A stretch of DNA of 64,000 nt, from the NCBI GenBank assembly GCA_026119855.1, contig JAOWBW010000270.1, positions 1,178,001 through 1,242,000 on the forward strand, written 5' to 3'. This document shows, piece by piece, positions 33,168-43,780 of the stretch; within the stretch, counting starts at the first letter, position 1, and each line of letters opens with the position of its first letter. A program made the translations under genes and the position numbers. The DNA is from Campanula takesimana. Its lineage: Eukaryota > Streptophyta > Magnoliopsida > Asterales > Campanulaceae. The notes under the pieces were generated by a model. That model was not told the origin of the DNA and did not search any database. It worked only from the letters and a program-made list of their open reading frames with translations.

Positions 33168-34676
33168 TGTTGGGTTTCCAAGTAACATGCGCAGCGGAAT
33201 ATAGCAATTAAAATTTTAAGAAACCCAAAGCCATGGATCCGTTCATATGATTAAATCAAATACAACAACATGAATAAAGGAATAAACTAACCCTTGATGA
33301 CTATCAAAGTTTTCTTTGGTCTTGGTGGAGAAACTTGAAGTTTTATCACGGACAAAATCACGAACTTTGTAGATGATAAAATTCACCCTCTAGCGGTGTC
33401 CACACTTCGAACGAATATCAAGAGGCTCCTTGATCTTGGTTGCTAGACCAATAATTCTGAAACACACTTTCACAATTTAATAAAGAACTATATGGAATTT
33501 ATTTGTGAATTATTTTGTTCCTCAATCAAGGATATCTTAGAACAAAATAAAATCTCTCTCAAACTCTTTGAGACTCACAAAAGCACTAGTCAATATGGTC
33601 TGGCCGAATTGGTGTTTTTATACACAATTAAGACCTATTCCAAATAGGTAACTTGTGCTAAAAACCTTTCCTAATCGAAATAGGAATTATTCTGCCGCCA
33701 GACCGAGCGCCCGCCTGGTCCAACCCAGGAGCCCGCTTATTTGATCAGAAGGTCCAGTCCTTTCAGAACTCATTCAAGCGCCCGCCTGGTCCAACCCAAG
33801 CGCCCGCTTGGTTGACCAGGAAGCCCAGAACCTTTCCAGAAATTCCTTTGAGGTCCTTTGACCCTAAATTCCAATATAGTCCTCTTATTTAAGATTCCTT
33901 CTATTGTGTGTGACCCTCTAGGATTATACTAAGTTGGCAATGGGCTCAAACATGATCCCATAAGATATGATTAGGTTCTAGCAAACCGTCATACCTACCC
34001 AAATAGTATAACTAGATACAAGTTCGCATTCCTTTAGAATATGTCATAATCATTTTGTCCACGGTGTCTTTGAACACAAGTCATGGTCAAACAGTCAACT
34101 TGTCTTGTTCAATACTTTATCGATTCCGAATATGTTGATAATTCAAATGCTATTGATCCAATCAATCCATTTGAGTCCGGCCGAACATTTCATCAACATC
34201 ATTCCTTCGAGGGGCCCAAGCTTGACATCTCTCCGTGGAGGGACAAATCCATTTAGCTTATTATTCTTCCCAACGGGAATCCGATTATGCCAATCATACC
34301 CTTTATAACTACCGTGTTAAGGTAGCGTTTGAATATGTCAAACACAATGTTCATCAAGTGGAAGACTATAATAACTTCATGTCTAAGGATTCGAATGACA
34401 TAACTAATATGAGATATATGTACGACATAGACCATGACATAAATCTCATATAGCGGGTCATGTCCAGTACCTTGTTCTAAACAAGTACCCATAAATCTAA
34501 CATGATCATCCCATGATCATTTAGCCTTTATACTAGTGCTTAACAAGTACTAGGGATGGAGATTATTATAAGTAAACATGAACAACAATAATAATCAAAA
34601 CATCTCTTTATTGATATGAAATAAATGATAACAATTACAACGTTTATTAAACGTTCCTAGGGCACCACTACCAACA
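33168..34676 (-). repeat. 5' LTR of the truncated copia element
   Basis: 1509 bp, minus strand TGTTGGTAGTGG...GGAAACCCAACA. Minus-strand TATAAAAA at 33615-33622. A GC-rich motif cluster lies upstream of it in element orientation. Confidence 0.85.
33700..33815. repeat. GCGCCCGC motif cluster in copia LTR
   Basis: Alternating GAGCGCCCGCCTGGTC and AGCGCCCGCTTGGTTG-like motifs joined by TCCAACCCA, four copies (one as GAGCCCGCTT). The same core occurs in the unrelated gypsy LTRs at 28637 and 48165. Confidence 0.85.
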
Positions 34677-35981
34677 GCTAGCTCATCCCGTCCAAGGCCA
34701 ATCTGGATGAGGAAAGAAGGACCAATGGGCGATGTTATACTGGACTTGGCTTGAGCCATTATAGCATTATCCATTGCCTGACTCGAACACAAATAACCAG
34801 CTGGACTTTCAAATGAAAGCTAAGTAATAAATACTAGCTTAAATAAACAACTAATGATTCCAAAGTAGGGAATCATTCCAAATAAATTACCACAAAGGTA
34901 AACCGATCCAAACCACACATCAAAGATGACCCACATTCTCAAAACGATACTTAATCAAATTCCATAACATATTTATTCATAAAAGAACAATTCCAATTAA
35001 TAAAGTGTTCCACGATGTTAACTTAAGTTAATTTGAGTAAATAAACTTAAACTAGGAAGCCACATAGTCTTAAACGAGCAAAAGACAGATTTCAGAACAG
35101 GCGGGCGGGCGGGCGCCTGGAATGGGTCGGGCGGGCGCTCATTCCAACAGAAGGTTGGCAACGGGAAAAAGGGCGGGTAGGCGGGCGCCTGGCTCAAGTC
35201 GGGCGGGCGCCTGGTCTGCCTTCAGGCCGGGAAACAGAGCTGGGTTTCGCCATTTTCGAACCAAAACCAAGTTTCTCACAAAACAACACTCTCAACTTGA
35301 TCCCCAAAGTACCCAAACAACATCTAACTTAAAGGGGACCTAAATAACACCATTTATCAACCAAAACCAAGATCAAATCCCAACATTCAAACAATCACCA
35401 TTTTTAACCAAAAACCCAAATAAATTTCAAATAAATTCCAAACTCAATAAAACATCAAATATAACAACTTAAGCATTATATAAACATGATATGAACATTT
35501 TAGCATAAAAATGGGGGAAAAGCAACTTACTTGGAATTTCTCAAAGATGACGGAATTCAATTATTTTTGGTTCTACGCGATCCTATCGACGATCTAAACA
35601 CATTTCATAAAATGAGAAATAAGGAAAGATGAGAGGAAGAGGATGAAAATGAAGAGAGAAGAAAAGAAGAAACTTACCTCAAGAATGCCAAGGAGAGAGA
35701 GAAAGTTGCTGGGAAATGAGGGAGAGGGTGAGGGAGAAGAAAGGAGTAGGGAGGGAGTAGGAGAAAGATTATTTAAAAACTTACACGTAGGCCCCCTCAC
35801 TACTAACACATAACCCAAACCAAATTCCCTACTACCCACTTAACACAATATCAACCAAATAATGCGAAACTCAAATTAATATTACGGGACATAAAATGCG
35901 CACATAAATAATTAAATCAAATAATAAATAAATAATTAATTATTTATCAATAAAATAGAGACGAGTTTTCGGGTCGTGACA
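34677..35981 (-). repeat. 5' LTR remnant of the Tekay-type element
   Basis: 1305 bp, closely matching 28214-29518. Includes a GGGCGGGCG cluster at 35098-35216. Its internal-facing part was lost at the copia insertion. Confidence 0.85.
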
Positions 35982-36294
35982 AATATAAGCAAAAGTAACT
36001 AAAGTCACACTTATTAAGAAAGTAGTTAGAATTAGTTAATTGTCTTGATTTTATAATAAAACTATGTTAAAATTACTAATATATCCTCATATAAAATGTG
36101 TAGTAAATGTGTACTTGCCTTTGAAAATGAGTAATTAATTAAGGGTATTTTTAGTAAAAGAGTATTAAATACAGTTACATTTAATGAGTTTTGTATCGAA
36201 ACCCAACTTTTTTGCTTATGTTTAAGTCCAAAAAACCCAACTTTTTTGCTTATATTTGTGTCCGAATGGAGTAATTCTTTCTCTTAAAATGAAG

Positions 36295-36931
36295 TGTTAG
36301 AGAAATAAATAAGACTTGATGAAAAAAGTAAGCAATCACAAGAACACCGATTTACATGGTTTACCAACTTGGCTACATCCACGGGGAGGATAGAGAATAT
36401 TATTATCAATCTGGATTCTTTACAAAGATCACACTATTACTGCGCACGAATTTTGTTCACAAAATTCGTAACTGTGCAACTCTAGAATTATAGATCTCTC
36501 TGAACACCCTAATAATTTGTCTATGACAATCTGAGGTATGATTTTGATCTAAACTAATAGCTTCTATTTATACTACTCAAAGCCTAGCTCAAAATCTGGG
36601 AGGAACTTAGAATCCGAGTCCAAAACTGACTCAAAACCTAACCCTTTTGCGGAAAACCCGAATATGGAAAGAAACTGGAAAACTGACACATGGCCCGACC
36701 GGGTTATAGGCATGGTCCGACCGGATCCATGCTTGATCTGGCCGGATCTCATTCAATACCCGATCGGATCATCCCCTTTACCAGACTCCTTAGTTTCCGA
36801 CGCACTTTGGTCCGGCCGGGTCCTTCCCTAGGTCCAACCGGACCCCTGTGCTCAGCCTAGGAATTGCGAGATTTCTTCTGTTGTCCAATCCTTTAACTCG
36901 GCATCTCAAATTCAAAGGCATTAACCCAACA
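36295..36931 (-). mobile_element. Solo copia LTR
   Basis: 637 bp, TGTTAGAGAAATAAAT...AACCCAACA on plus. Minus-strand TATAAATA at 36565-36572. The CTACATCCACGGGGAGGATA block (minus: CCCGTGGATG) resembles the CCCGTGGACGTA block of the LTRs at 42962 and 57864. Flanks TGAAG/TATAG agree at 3 of 5 bases. Confidence 0.7.
36690..36850. repeat. CCGACCGG / CCGGCCGG motif cluster in solo LTR
   Basis: Six or more (G)GTCCGACCGG-, CTGGCCGG-, CCGATCGG- and TCCGGCCGGG-type motifs in about 160 bp. In element orientation it lies upstream of the TATA box. Confidence 0.8.
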
Positions 36932-37999
36932 TATAGTATTTGTTGGACCGAAGAACAATATAGTAAATGGCTCTAAAAAAAATTGGGGTTTGATGGATAG
37001 ACCCTATCGATTTAAGACCTAACATATAAATTTAAGGCCTAAATTTGTAATGAATCCTTTTACTTTGAAACATGTACACTCACTTTGTCCAAGAATGATG
37101 TTCCCTTGTTTGTTTAGTTACTACGAATGAATTATGAGCAATAATTTTTAGTTAGTAGTACACTTGTATGATATACGTACAAATATATATCATCACTGAA
37201 TATATACTTACCACTTTAATTATTTATTTTTTTTACCTTTAATGAAGTCTACACATGCACCACCCTTTATTTTTTCCATATCCGGCCATAATTCCAAAAA
37301 ATATACTTACTCCATAATTAGTTTTTCCAAGATTAAATTTATCAACAATCAAGCCCACATACACACCAACCTTTTATTTCTCCATCAATTATTTTCCTTT
37401 TCTTTTTCCTGGAAGCTACTCGTTACCCATGATAAACCAACTCCAGCAAAATTATCTTCATTTGTTAAAATATTTACTCAATTTAATGTGGAAAAACCTT
37501 TATTAATTTTTAAAATAAAAACAACTTCAACTAACCTCTTCCCATGCGTAAAAAAAAAAAAAAAAAAAAAGGGAAAAAAAAAAACGTTTTAATCATTTGT
37601 ACATTAAAGTTGGACAAACAATATGATAATTTTTGTAAATTAAAATGTGACAGAGACAGTACAATTTTTGAGGAAAAATATGTACCGGTTTCTTAAATTT
37701 CTCCATTTGCATTACGCAATGTTAGCAAATAGACAAACACTTATGTGAGACAGTGCCACATGTGAGATGAGTCTCGTTGAACATCTAAAAAAAATTGACA
37801 TTAATTTTGAAATTTAATTTTGACTAAAAACCTCATTTGAAAGTCTTTTGAAATTTAATTTTGACTAAAAACCTCATTTGAAAGTTTTTCAGACATTCAT
37901 TTTAAGATGAAAGGAGTACTATTTTTGTTTCACATTGCCTCTAATGTTCCAGTTTACACGATTCAGAAACACGTAACTATAAATTTAAAGAAAAAATTA
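36932..37999. other. Helitron interior, no gene
   Basis: AT-rich. Includes a direct repeat of TTTTGACTAAAAACCTCATT at about 37820 and 37860 and a poly-A tract near 37550-37585. No protein similarity recognised. Confidence 0.5.
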
Positions 38000-38305
38000 C
38001 TCCCTCCGTCCCATTTGAAGCTTCACCATTTTGGTGATGGCACACAAATTAAGGAAAGTGATGAGTGTAAGAAGGGTTGTGAGAGGGAAAAAGTTAGTGG
38101 GTATGATGAGTAGGGCCTACAATTCAAATATGTGGGAAAAATTAGTGGGTATGACAAATGGCCCCATAATTTAAGTATGTGAGAGGAAGAAGTGGGTGGG
38201 TATGACAAATGGGGCCTACATTTTTTACCATTTTAGGAAAGGATGAAACTTTTAACGGGACACCCATTTGGGTAAAAAGTGAAGCTTCAAATGGGACGGA
38301 TGGAG
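38000..38305. mobile_element. Stowaway-like MITE
   Basis: CTCCCTCCGTCCCATTTGAA at the left, TTCAAATGGGACGGATGGAG at the right, TA on both sides. Inverted ends continue through GAAGCTTCA/TGAAGCTTC. Confidence 0.85.
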
Positions 38306-39595
38306 TATAAGTTTAAGTTAATTGTATCTAAATGAAATTACCATGGAATTCTCTGTAGACTACCCTTCATTTATCTCCTCCTCTTTTATCTTTTGTCAAA
38401 TGAATAAAAAGAATAAGGTTTAAAAAGTAGAGAATCCTATGTGATTAATATACTTAAAGTTGAAACACTCTAAGAAAGTTACTAATTTTTAAAGACGTCT
38501 GTTCATTCGGATTCAAAATAGACACTATTGTATTTGAGATCAAATTTTAATTCAAAATATTTACATTACCTTTTTTTTTTTTTTTTTTTTAACTTGAAGT
38601 CTACTCTCTCCGTCTAATGTGAGTATGAGATTTATTTCCTTTTCCGTCCGTCCCACGTGAATTGAGGTCCGTCCTACATGAGTTGAGACTGCCCAAAATA
38701 ACAAAGAATCTACACTATTCTTCCCGCTCATTCTCTCTCATACTTTGCTTTTAGTGAGCTCGACCCTTTTCCTTGACCGAAGCATTCATTCAACAATTAA
38801 TTTAGATTGTATCAACTGACTTAGCTAGACAATTTTCCTTGACCTAAACAATCCTTCATCCTTTCCTAAACAACTTAAAATTTAACAAATCCAAACAGAT
38901 AAAAGAAATTCACCATTTTCACCATATTTTTTTGAATTAACCAAACAGAGAACACAAAAAACCTAACAAAAATCAATTCCAATCCTAGAAAATGCACCCT
39001 AGGGCTGCCAAACAGCAACTTTTGTAAGAAGAATACACACAGGTGGCTGGAGCGGTGAGAGATGGAGATGTGGCATTGCTGGTGGACTTTCAGTTGTACT
39101 GCCAAAATCAAAACAATTGATACCATGCAATGAGCTCCTTATATTAATTCACTGCCAAATAAAACTGAAAACATAATAGTTCAGATTTTTTTTTTAAAAA
39201 AAAAAAAAAAAACCAGAAAAGGGAAAAACATATAAGAGGATGATTGAAGCACACCTTCGTTTTCAAGGCGGTATATCAGAAGAGAACAGAGAAATTGGGA
39301 AAATCCTCAGAAAAACACAGAACTGCCAAAGTAAAGAGCAACTGATAAGTTAAAAAACCAAAAAAAAAAATCATTCTATGGTTACAATAGCTAAATCAGA
39401 GCCAAAAAAAGTGTTATCTTTTTAGGTTAAAAACAAAATAAAAATGACAAAACTATACAAATATCAAAAGGTAGACTGGTATTTGAATCCAAAAAAAAAA
39501 AAAAAAAAAAAATCAAACATTTTTTAAGGACAAAAGAGGTAGTAATATTTTGTAAATGAAAATTTTGGAGACATGGAGCCATGGAGGGAGAGTAA
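38306..39595. other. Helitron interior, no gene
   Basis: AT-rich with several poly-A/T tracts (38571-38590, 39192-39212, 39492-39512) and a MITE-like fragment near 38600-38700. Non-coding as far as can be seen. Confidence 0.5.
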
Positions 39596-39726
39596 GGGTG
39601 GTGTTATACACACCCGTAAATTTTCTGAATACACCCGTAAGTAGCTTGAAAATTAAATGGTACAACACTGTAAAACACAGTTACGGGTGTATTCATAAGT
39701 TTTACGGGTGTGTATAACAACACCCG
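39596..39726. mobile_element. Foldback MITE with 9-bp flanking duplication
   Basis: Long inverted ends: GTGTTATACACACCCGTAAA against TTTACGGGTGTGTATAACA, with a second inner pair ACACCCGTAA/TTACGGGTGT. Flanks GGAGAGTAA and GCAGAGTAA match at 8 of 9, which suggests a Mutator-type MITE. Confidence 0.75.
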
Positions 39727-39789
39727 CAGAGTAATAGACCTTAATTAAGGAAAGAAAAAGAAAGAAAAAACCTAACACAAAACACAAAT

Positions 39790-40400
39790 CATAACCCCAC
39801 AAGCACAAATACAGTAAAAGAAATGAAGATGATATATAAGAGATACAGAGATAGAAGAGTCGAAAAGAGACAGAGAAAGAGAAGAGACTGAGAAAACGGA
39901 CCTAGGGCGAAGGTCGCAGATCGACGATCTGAAGGCGGAAGTCGCAGTGGGGAGGCGGCATTTGTGGTAGTGTCGGACACATTAAAGCGATGGCAGTAGC
40001 GGTGGCGACGGCGGCAGCGTTGGCGGTGGCGCTGGAGGTTATATAGAAAGGGAGAAAGTGTGTGTGTGTGGTTTGACAGATTTGAGGGAGAAAGAGATAG
40101 TGTGTGTGTGTCGGAGAGATAAAGAGAAGAGCCTAAGAAGGCGGAGCTAGGGCGGAGGTAGAAGATCGACGGACGCAAGGCGGAAGTCGTAGTGGAGATA
40201 GGGTGTCTGTGGTAGTGACGGGGTCAATAAATCGGATGAATTGGCGGTGGCCGCGAGGGGGGGTGGTGGATGGGGCGGTGAGGGGGAAAGGGAGGAAGTG
40301 TGTGTGTGTGTGGGTTTGCAAATTTGGGGAGAAAGAGAATGGCTGTGTGTGTGTGTTTGTAGAGAGAGAAAGATGGAGAGAATAAATGTGGAGAGAGGAG
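39790..40400. repeat. Tandemly duplicated GC-richer segment within the Helitron
   Basis: Two diverged copies, roughly 39890-40130 and 40130-40385, each with a GGCGGAAGTCG block, a GGCGGTGGC block, and GTGTGTGTGTG followed by GGGAGAAAGAGA. In the minus direction it resembles a plant 5' UTR/first-exon start. Possibly captured gene sequence, but no protein could be named. Confidence 0.6.
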
Positions 40401-40410
40401 AGTAATAGTA

Positions 40411-40695
40411 CTCCCTCCGGTCCCAAATATAAGCAAAAATAACTAAAATCACACCTATTAAGAAAGTAGTTAAGTTAGTTAATTGTCTTGATTTTATAAT
40501 AAAAACATGTTAAAATTACTAATATATCCTCATATTAAATATGTAATAAATGTGCACTTGTATTTGAAAATGAATAATTAAATAGGGGCAGTTTTGGTAA
40601 GAGAGTATTAAATAGTCTTGAAATCCCTTAGAGTTGCTTATATTTAGGTAAAAAAAAAACCCACTTTTGTTGCTTATAATTGAGTCCGGAGGGAG
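40411..40695. mobile_element. Stowaway-like MITE (family of the split MITE at 27466)
   Basis: CTCCCTCCGGTCCCAAATAT at the left, AATTGAGTCCGGAGGGAG at the right, TA on both sides, 285 bp. Confidence 0.85.
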
Positions 40696-40909
40696 TACGG
40701 AGTATATTGAAGAATGTGCACTTTTAAAATTCAAATGCAAGCACACAAACCCACAGTTTTTATAAAACCACCGGCTTTCCTTCAAACAATGTGCCCGAAG
40801 CAAAACGACGTCGCCTGAACATTTCCATTTATAGCTACTGTGATAGCGACGTTTTTGAGCGGGCTTTTGCCAAAAATGACATGTCTTTTGTTATTAGTAA
40901 TAGTATAGA

Positions 40910-41127
40910 TGATGCATGTTGTATACAACTCAAATTACTCAACAAAAAAACATAAAATCTTCATACATATACTTAGATACAATATAATGAAGCATAAACC
41001 ATCCAACAAATCCAACAAGAAAAAACCACAAATCTTCATATATATACTTAGATACAATACGAAATGGCTAATGTATCCAACAAAATTGCTCAAGAATTAA
41101 AATAAAAAAAAAAGGAAATAACTATAC
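40910..41127. repeat. Same ATACAAT/TGTATCC motifs, intron 1 right of the Helitron
   Basis: Two copies of ACTTAGATACAATA at about 40971 and 41046, the second paired with AATGTATCCAAC near 41070. Their presence on both sides shows the Helitron split one motif-bearing intron. Confidence 0.75.
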
Positions 41128-41155
41128 CTGAATTAGAAACTTCATTTTGCTCCAT
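41128..41155 (-). pseudogene. FAR1-related gene, proposed exon 1
   Basis: ATG at 41155 (minus) reads MEQNEVSNS plus one base, then the donor CAG|GTATAG. Joined to the exon 2 acceptor (TTTGTAG|CTGTTGG at 26850) the frame continues as AVGSNHCSIGI without a stop. The intron is 14.3 kb, of which 13.8 kb is the Helitron. Motifs shared with the other introns support it. Confidence 0.65.
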
Positions 41156-41586
41156 CTAAAACCGACGAAATCAACCACACCGGTTATTGTCAGATTACGC
41201 CTGAGATTCAACTTCGAAGAAGAAATTGAAATTCTACCGGAGAAAAAACGTTGAGCTCAAATCAACGAACACGAAATACGAACGCCGGTTTGCAATTGCA
41301 CCAGATTTACCAAACAACGCCGCCGGAGAGAATAGCGGCCGTCTCTCTCTCCTCTCCGCGCCGCTCCTCTCCTCTCCCTCCCGTCGATCTATTCTAATTC
41401 AGAAGTGAGACATAACCCTAACATGTAAAGACCATTTTACCCTTTACTGCTTTCTTTATTTTCAAAATTGCCACCGCCTCCTTACTCTTTAAATTCTAAT
41501 CTCAGCTGTCCATTTCTTTTAAATCTAAGGGCTCTTAATGGTTTTCATAGTTCTCACAATAATTTGGTTCTCATTTTGAGCACCTA

Positions 41587-41624
<38 letters not shown>

Positions 41625-42238
41625 AAAAAAGAATGATAAATAATTAAGAATGATTAACATAGTCCTCACATGACATGCACATGACCAGTTTCTGTTAAAT
41701 TTCTAACTCCACAAAGTGGGATGAAAGGTTATTTAAAGTGTTACTCTAAGACAAAATTATGTCAAGAATTCTAAGTGAGATTCGCTGGATAATTTAGGGG
41801 GTAAGCGTATTTTAGCGTAAAAATATAAGTTTGGCATGAGTATCAAAGGACTACCAAGATTATATCAACCAAACTCCTATTGTGAGAATGAGAGAATAAA
41901 ACATGAGTCTTCTGGTGTCAAAACACCCCAAACAAATCGGTGTTACTGGAAAAGGACATGAACACTTGTTAGACCGAACTTGAGCACTATTATTTCTAAT
42001 TCTCTCATAAATAGACTACCTTCAAGCATCTTCAAAGTCACACAAGGAGGTGAATTTTCTATGCTGGAAAAGAAAGAGTAACACATGTAAATATTTAAAG
42101 TGATAATTAAGATTTAAAGTGATAATTAGTTCGTTGTTGTTGCTAGCCACGTGTCAGCTTGTTAGTTAATTTGGTGAGTTCTCTGTTGGTCAGTTAGCCA
42201 TAGTACAAGATGGCAAGTACTCCGCCTCACTCGAAATA
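41156..42238. other. 5' flank of the FAR1-like gene
   Basis: 41156-41410 is a CT- and GC-rich leader-like region upstream of exon 1. 41515-41580 (minus: GGTGCTCAAAATGAGAACC, then TTATTGTGAGAAC) looks like a Mutator-type terminal inverted repeat, but no partner was found. A (TA)n microsatellite spans 41583-41622. The rest shows nothing recognisable. Confidence 0.45.
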
Positions 42239-42270
42239 CTAGCGTTGCGCTTGTGCAATGCACGGGGTAA
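42239..42270 (-). mobile_element. Helitron 3' end (other end not found)
   Basis: Minus strand: hairpin CCCGTGC-ATT-GCACAAG (stem with two G-U-type pairs), then CGCAACGCTAG ending at 42239 and followed by T. The 5' end would lie to the right; no TCTATAC-type start was found. Confidence 0.5.
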
Positions 42271-42961
42271 AAGACAAAAATATATAAGTAATTCCAAACG
42301 TATATGTCAAACATATTAACTGTGATATAATACCAATTTTTTAAATTTAATTAGCATCATGTGATATATTACCATTTTTTAAATTTTAATTAGCATCAGG
42401 GGCAAATCTAGTGTGTCGCAAGGGACATCTGCCCACCTTGACATTTTCAAAAAAATTACCGAGTATTTATTAAAAAAAATTAAAATATTAATTATAGGGG
42501 TGCAAAGTGTTATTTTTGAAAGAAGAGGGATGCAAAGTGTTAAAATGAGAAAAGTTACACAAACCACCACATATATAAAGTCAAAGTCAAATTTCATCCA
42601 ACCTACCCAAAGTTATTCAATTAGTTTTTGGTTGTCAGGTCTTTTGAGTCGTGGACGAGCGGCGAGGTAGGAGAGTCAACAAGACGGCATTGTTTGAAGC
42701 CTCGAATGCGCAACCACGGAGCCGTAGGCCGGAGAAACTATATTTGCCGGTTCTTAACAAGTATTATTTCTCACCTTTATCGCTCCGCTCCTTTTACACT
42801 ATCTCTAATTTCAAATCTCAAATCCCTAAATTTCCCAAAAATAGGGTTTCCACCCCTTCAATCGTTTTTTTTTTTTAATCTCCTTGATTTCTCATTGGTT
42901 ATTAATAGGTATTACTTGCCGATATTTTAGAGCATATTTTAACAATTTAAATATTTTGTGC

Positions 42962-43507
42962 TGTTAGAGCAAAGATGATTATGAGAAGAAAAAGAAGTGC
43001 ATAGCAGCAGTGAAGATCCGGCCGGGTGTATTGATGGATCCGGTCGGACATGGTGAGGTCCGGCCGGACCAAGGTCAATACCCGACCGGACCAAGCAGTT
43101 TCGGGCATTCCGGAGTTTTGCGCTGTTCTGGCTTGCGTAGAAAGTAAATCAAGTCCTTTGGGGATTTGATTTAGGACTCCTTCTATCTTCTGGTTTAGGT
43201 CTCTAATGCCTATAAATATTAGTCATAGAATAGTATTTTTTTCTGCGTGATCAAAGACATAGGGAGAGAGAGAGATAAGTAATTATAGATCTAGGGATTT
43301 GCATAGCTAGGAACTTTTTGATCAAAGTTCGTGTAAACATAGATTAGTGTGATCATCATCTTCTTGTAATTGTTTTCTCCGCCCTAATAATATCTGTTTC
43401 CCTTTGCCCGTGGACGTATCCAATAGGTTGTTGGTGAACCACGTAAACTCTGTGTTGTTTTTTGCATTCATTATTATCTGCTATCTCTTAGGTCTGATTC
43501 ACTAACA
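42962..43507 (+). repeat. 5' LTR
   Basis: 546 bp, TGTTAGAGCAAAGATG...GATTCACTAACA. TATAAATA at 43211-43218. Confidence 0.9.
43017..43105. repeat. GGTCCGGCCGGACC motif cluster (5' LTR; copy at 45094-45180 in the 3' LTR)
   Basis: GATCCGGCCGGG, GATCCGGTCGGAC, GGTCCGGCCGGACC and CCGACCGGACC within 90 bp, 105-195 bp upstream of the TATA box. Confidence 0.85.
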
Positions 43508-43509
43508 AG

Positions 43510-43521
43510 TGGCACCAGAGC
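43510..43521 (+). other. Primer binding site
   Basis: TGGCACCAGAGC, two bases after the LTR; two mismatches from the standard TGGTATCAGAGC. The same variant is used by the element at 57864. Confidence 0.85.
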
Positions 43522-43634
43522 CTGGTTAGTTGAGAAAGATCAGGGCATTCCGCTGCGGTAGAAGAGATGGATTCCGGGATGGACCAGAAAATCGACAAGT
43601 CTGATGGGAAGAGCAGATTTATTTTCTGGTAGAA

Positions 43635-43780
43635 GATTATGCATTGGGCGTGCAGATCGAGGGCAGAAAACGTGCATATCGCGTACAGTTCGCGTGCAGT
43701 TTTGTTGCAGATCGCGTGCAGTTTTTTTCGTGCAACGCACGTGCATTTCGCGTGCAATGTCCGTGCAGAAATCTGGGTGT
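43635..43780. repeat. Degenerate CGTGCAG / CGCGTGCAGTTT repeat in the element leader
   Basis: GGGCGTGCAGATCGAGGGCA, then CGTGCATATCGCGTACAG, TTCGCGTGCAGTTT, ATCGCGTGCAGTTT, ACGTGCATTTCGCGTGCAA and GTCCGTGCAG. About nine CGTGCA-type cores within 145 bp of the primer-gag region. Confidence 0.7.

Larger units (their letters stand above)
30846..34676 (-). mobile_element. Truncated Ty1/copia element (5' LTR, leader, gag, partial protease)
   Basis: Minus orientation: 5' LTR 33168-34676, primer site, 1.2 kb leader, gag and protease start, then abrupt loss at 30846. Integrase, reverse transcriptase, RNase H and 3' LTR are missing. It entered the gypsy 5' LTR at GCTAG (34677-34681; the intact site is visible near 28210). 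Confidence 0.85.
27484..35981 (-). mobile_element. Rearranged Tekay-type Ty3/gypsy element containing a truncated copia element
   Basis: Minus orientation. 3' LTR 27484-29518, polypurine tract, integrase-chromodomain coding 29616-30325, then an inverted RNase H-integrase piece, a truncated copia element, and a 5' LTR remnant 34677-35981. The remnant matches 28214-29518 base for base apart from scattered substitutions. gag, protease and reverse transcriptase are missing. The left terminus lacks the usual CA, consistent with loss of a few bases at the MITE junction. Confidence 0.8.
27466..36271. mobile_element. MITE split by the gypsy composite
   Basis: Left part 27466-27483 (CTCCCTCCGGTCACAAAT); right part 35982-36271, starting AATATAAGCAAAAGTAACT and ending near GTCCGAATGGAG. 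TA at both outer ends. The full-length relative is at 40411-40695. Confidence 0.8.
27135..40909 (-). mobile_element. Helitron (non-autonomous) in intron 1 of the FAR1-like gene, with nested insertions
   Basis: Minus-strand 5' end TCTATACTATTACTAATAAC at 40909, a classic Helitron start; 3' end at 27135 with hairpin CCCTTGC-ATC-GCACGGG (27145-27161), then GGATACACTAG. Flanks are A and T. Span 13.8 kb, of which about 8.5 kb is a later gypsy/copia composite, plus a solo LTR and MITEs. No Rep/helicase coding sequence was found. Host motifs on either side read continuously after removal. Confidence 0.8.

Noticed and set aside
29131..35839. Two nearly identical 81-codon ORFs (29131-29376 and 35594-35839)
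   Set aside because: They are the same stretch of the two LTR copies; low-complexity Ser/Phe sequence from GA-rich DNA.
39789..40452. Minus-strand ORFs of 94-129 codons
   Set aside because: Composition-driven (CA/CT repeats) in a tandem duplication; overlapping frames, no conserved domain.
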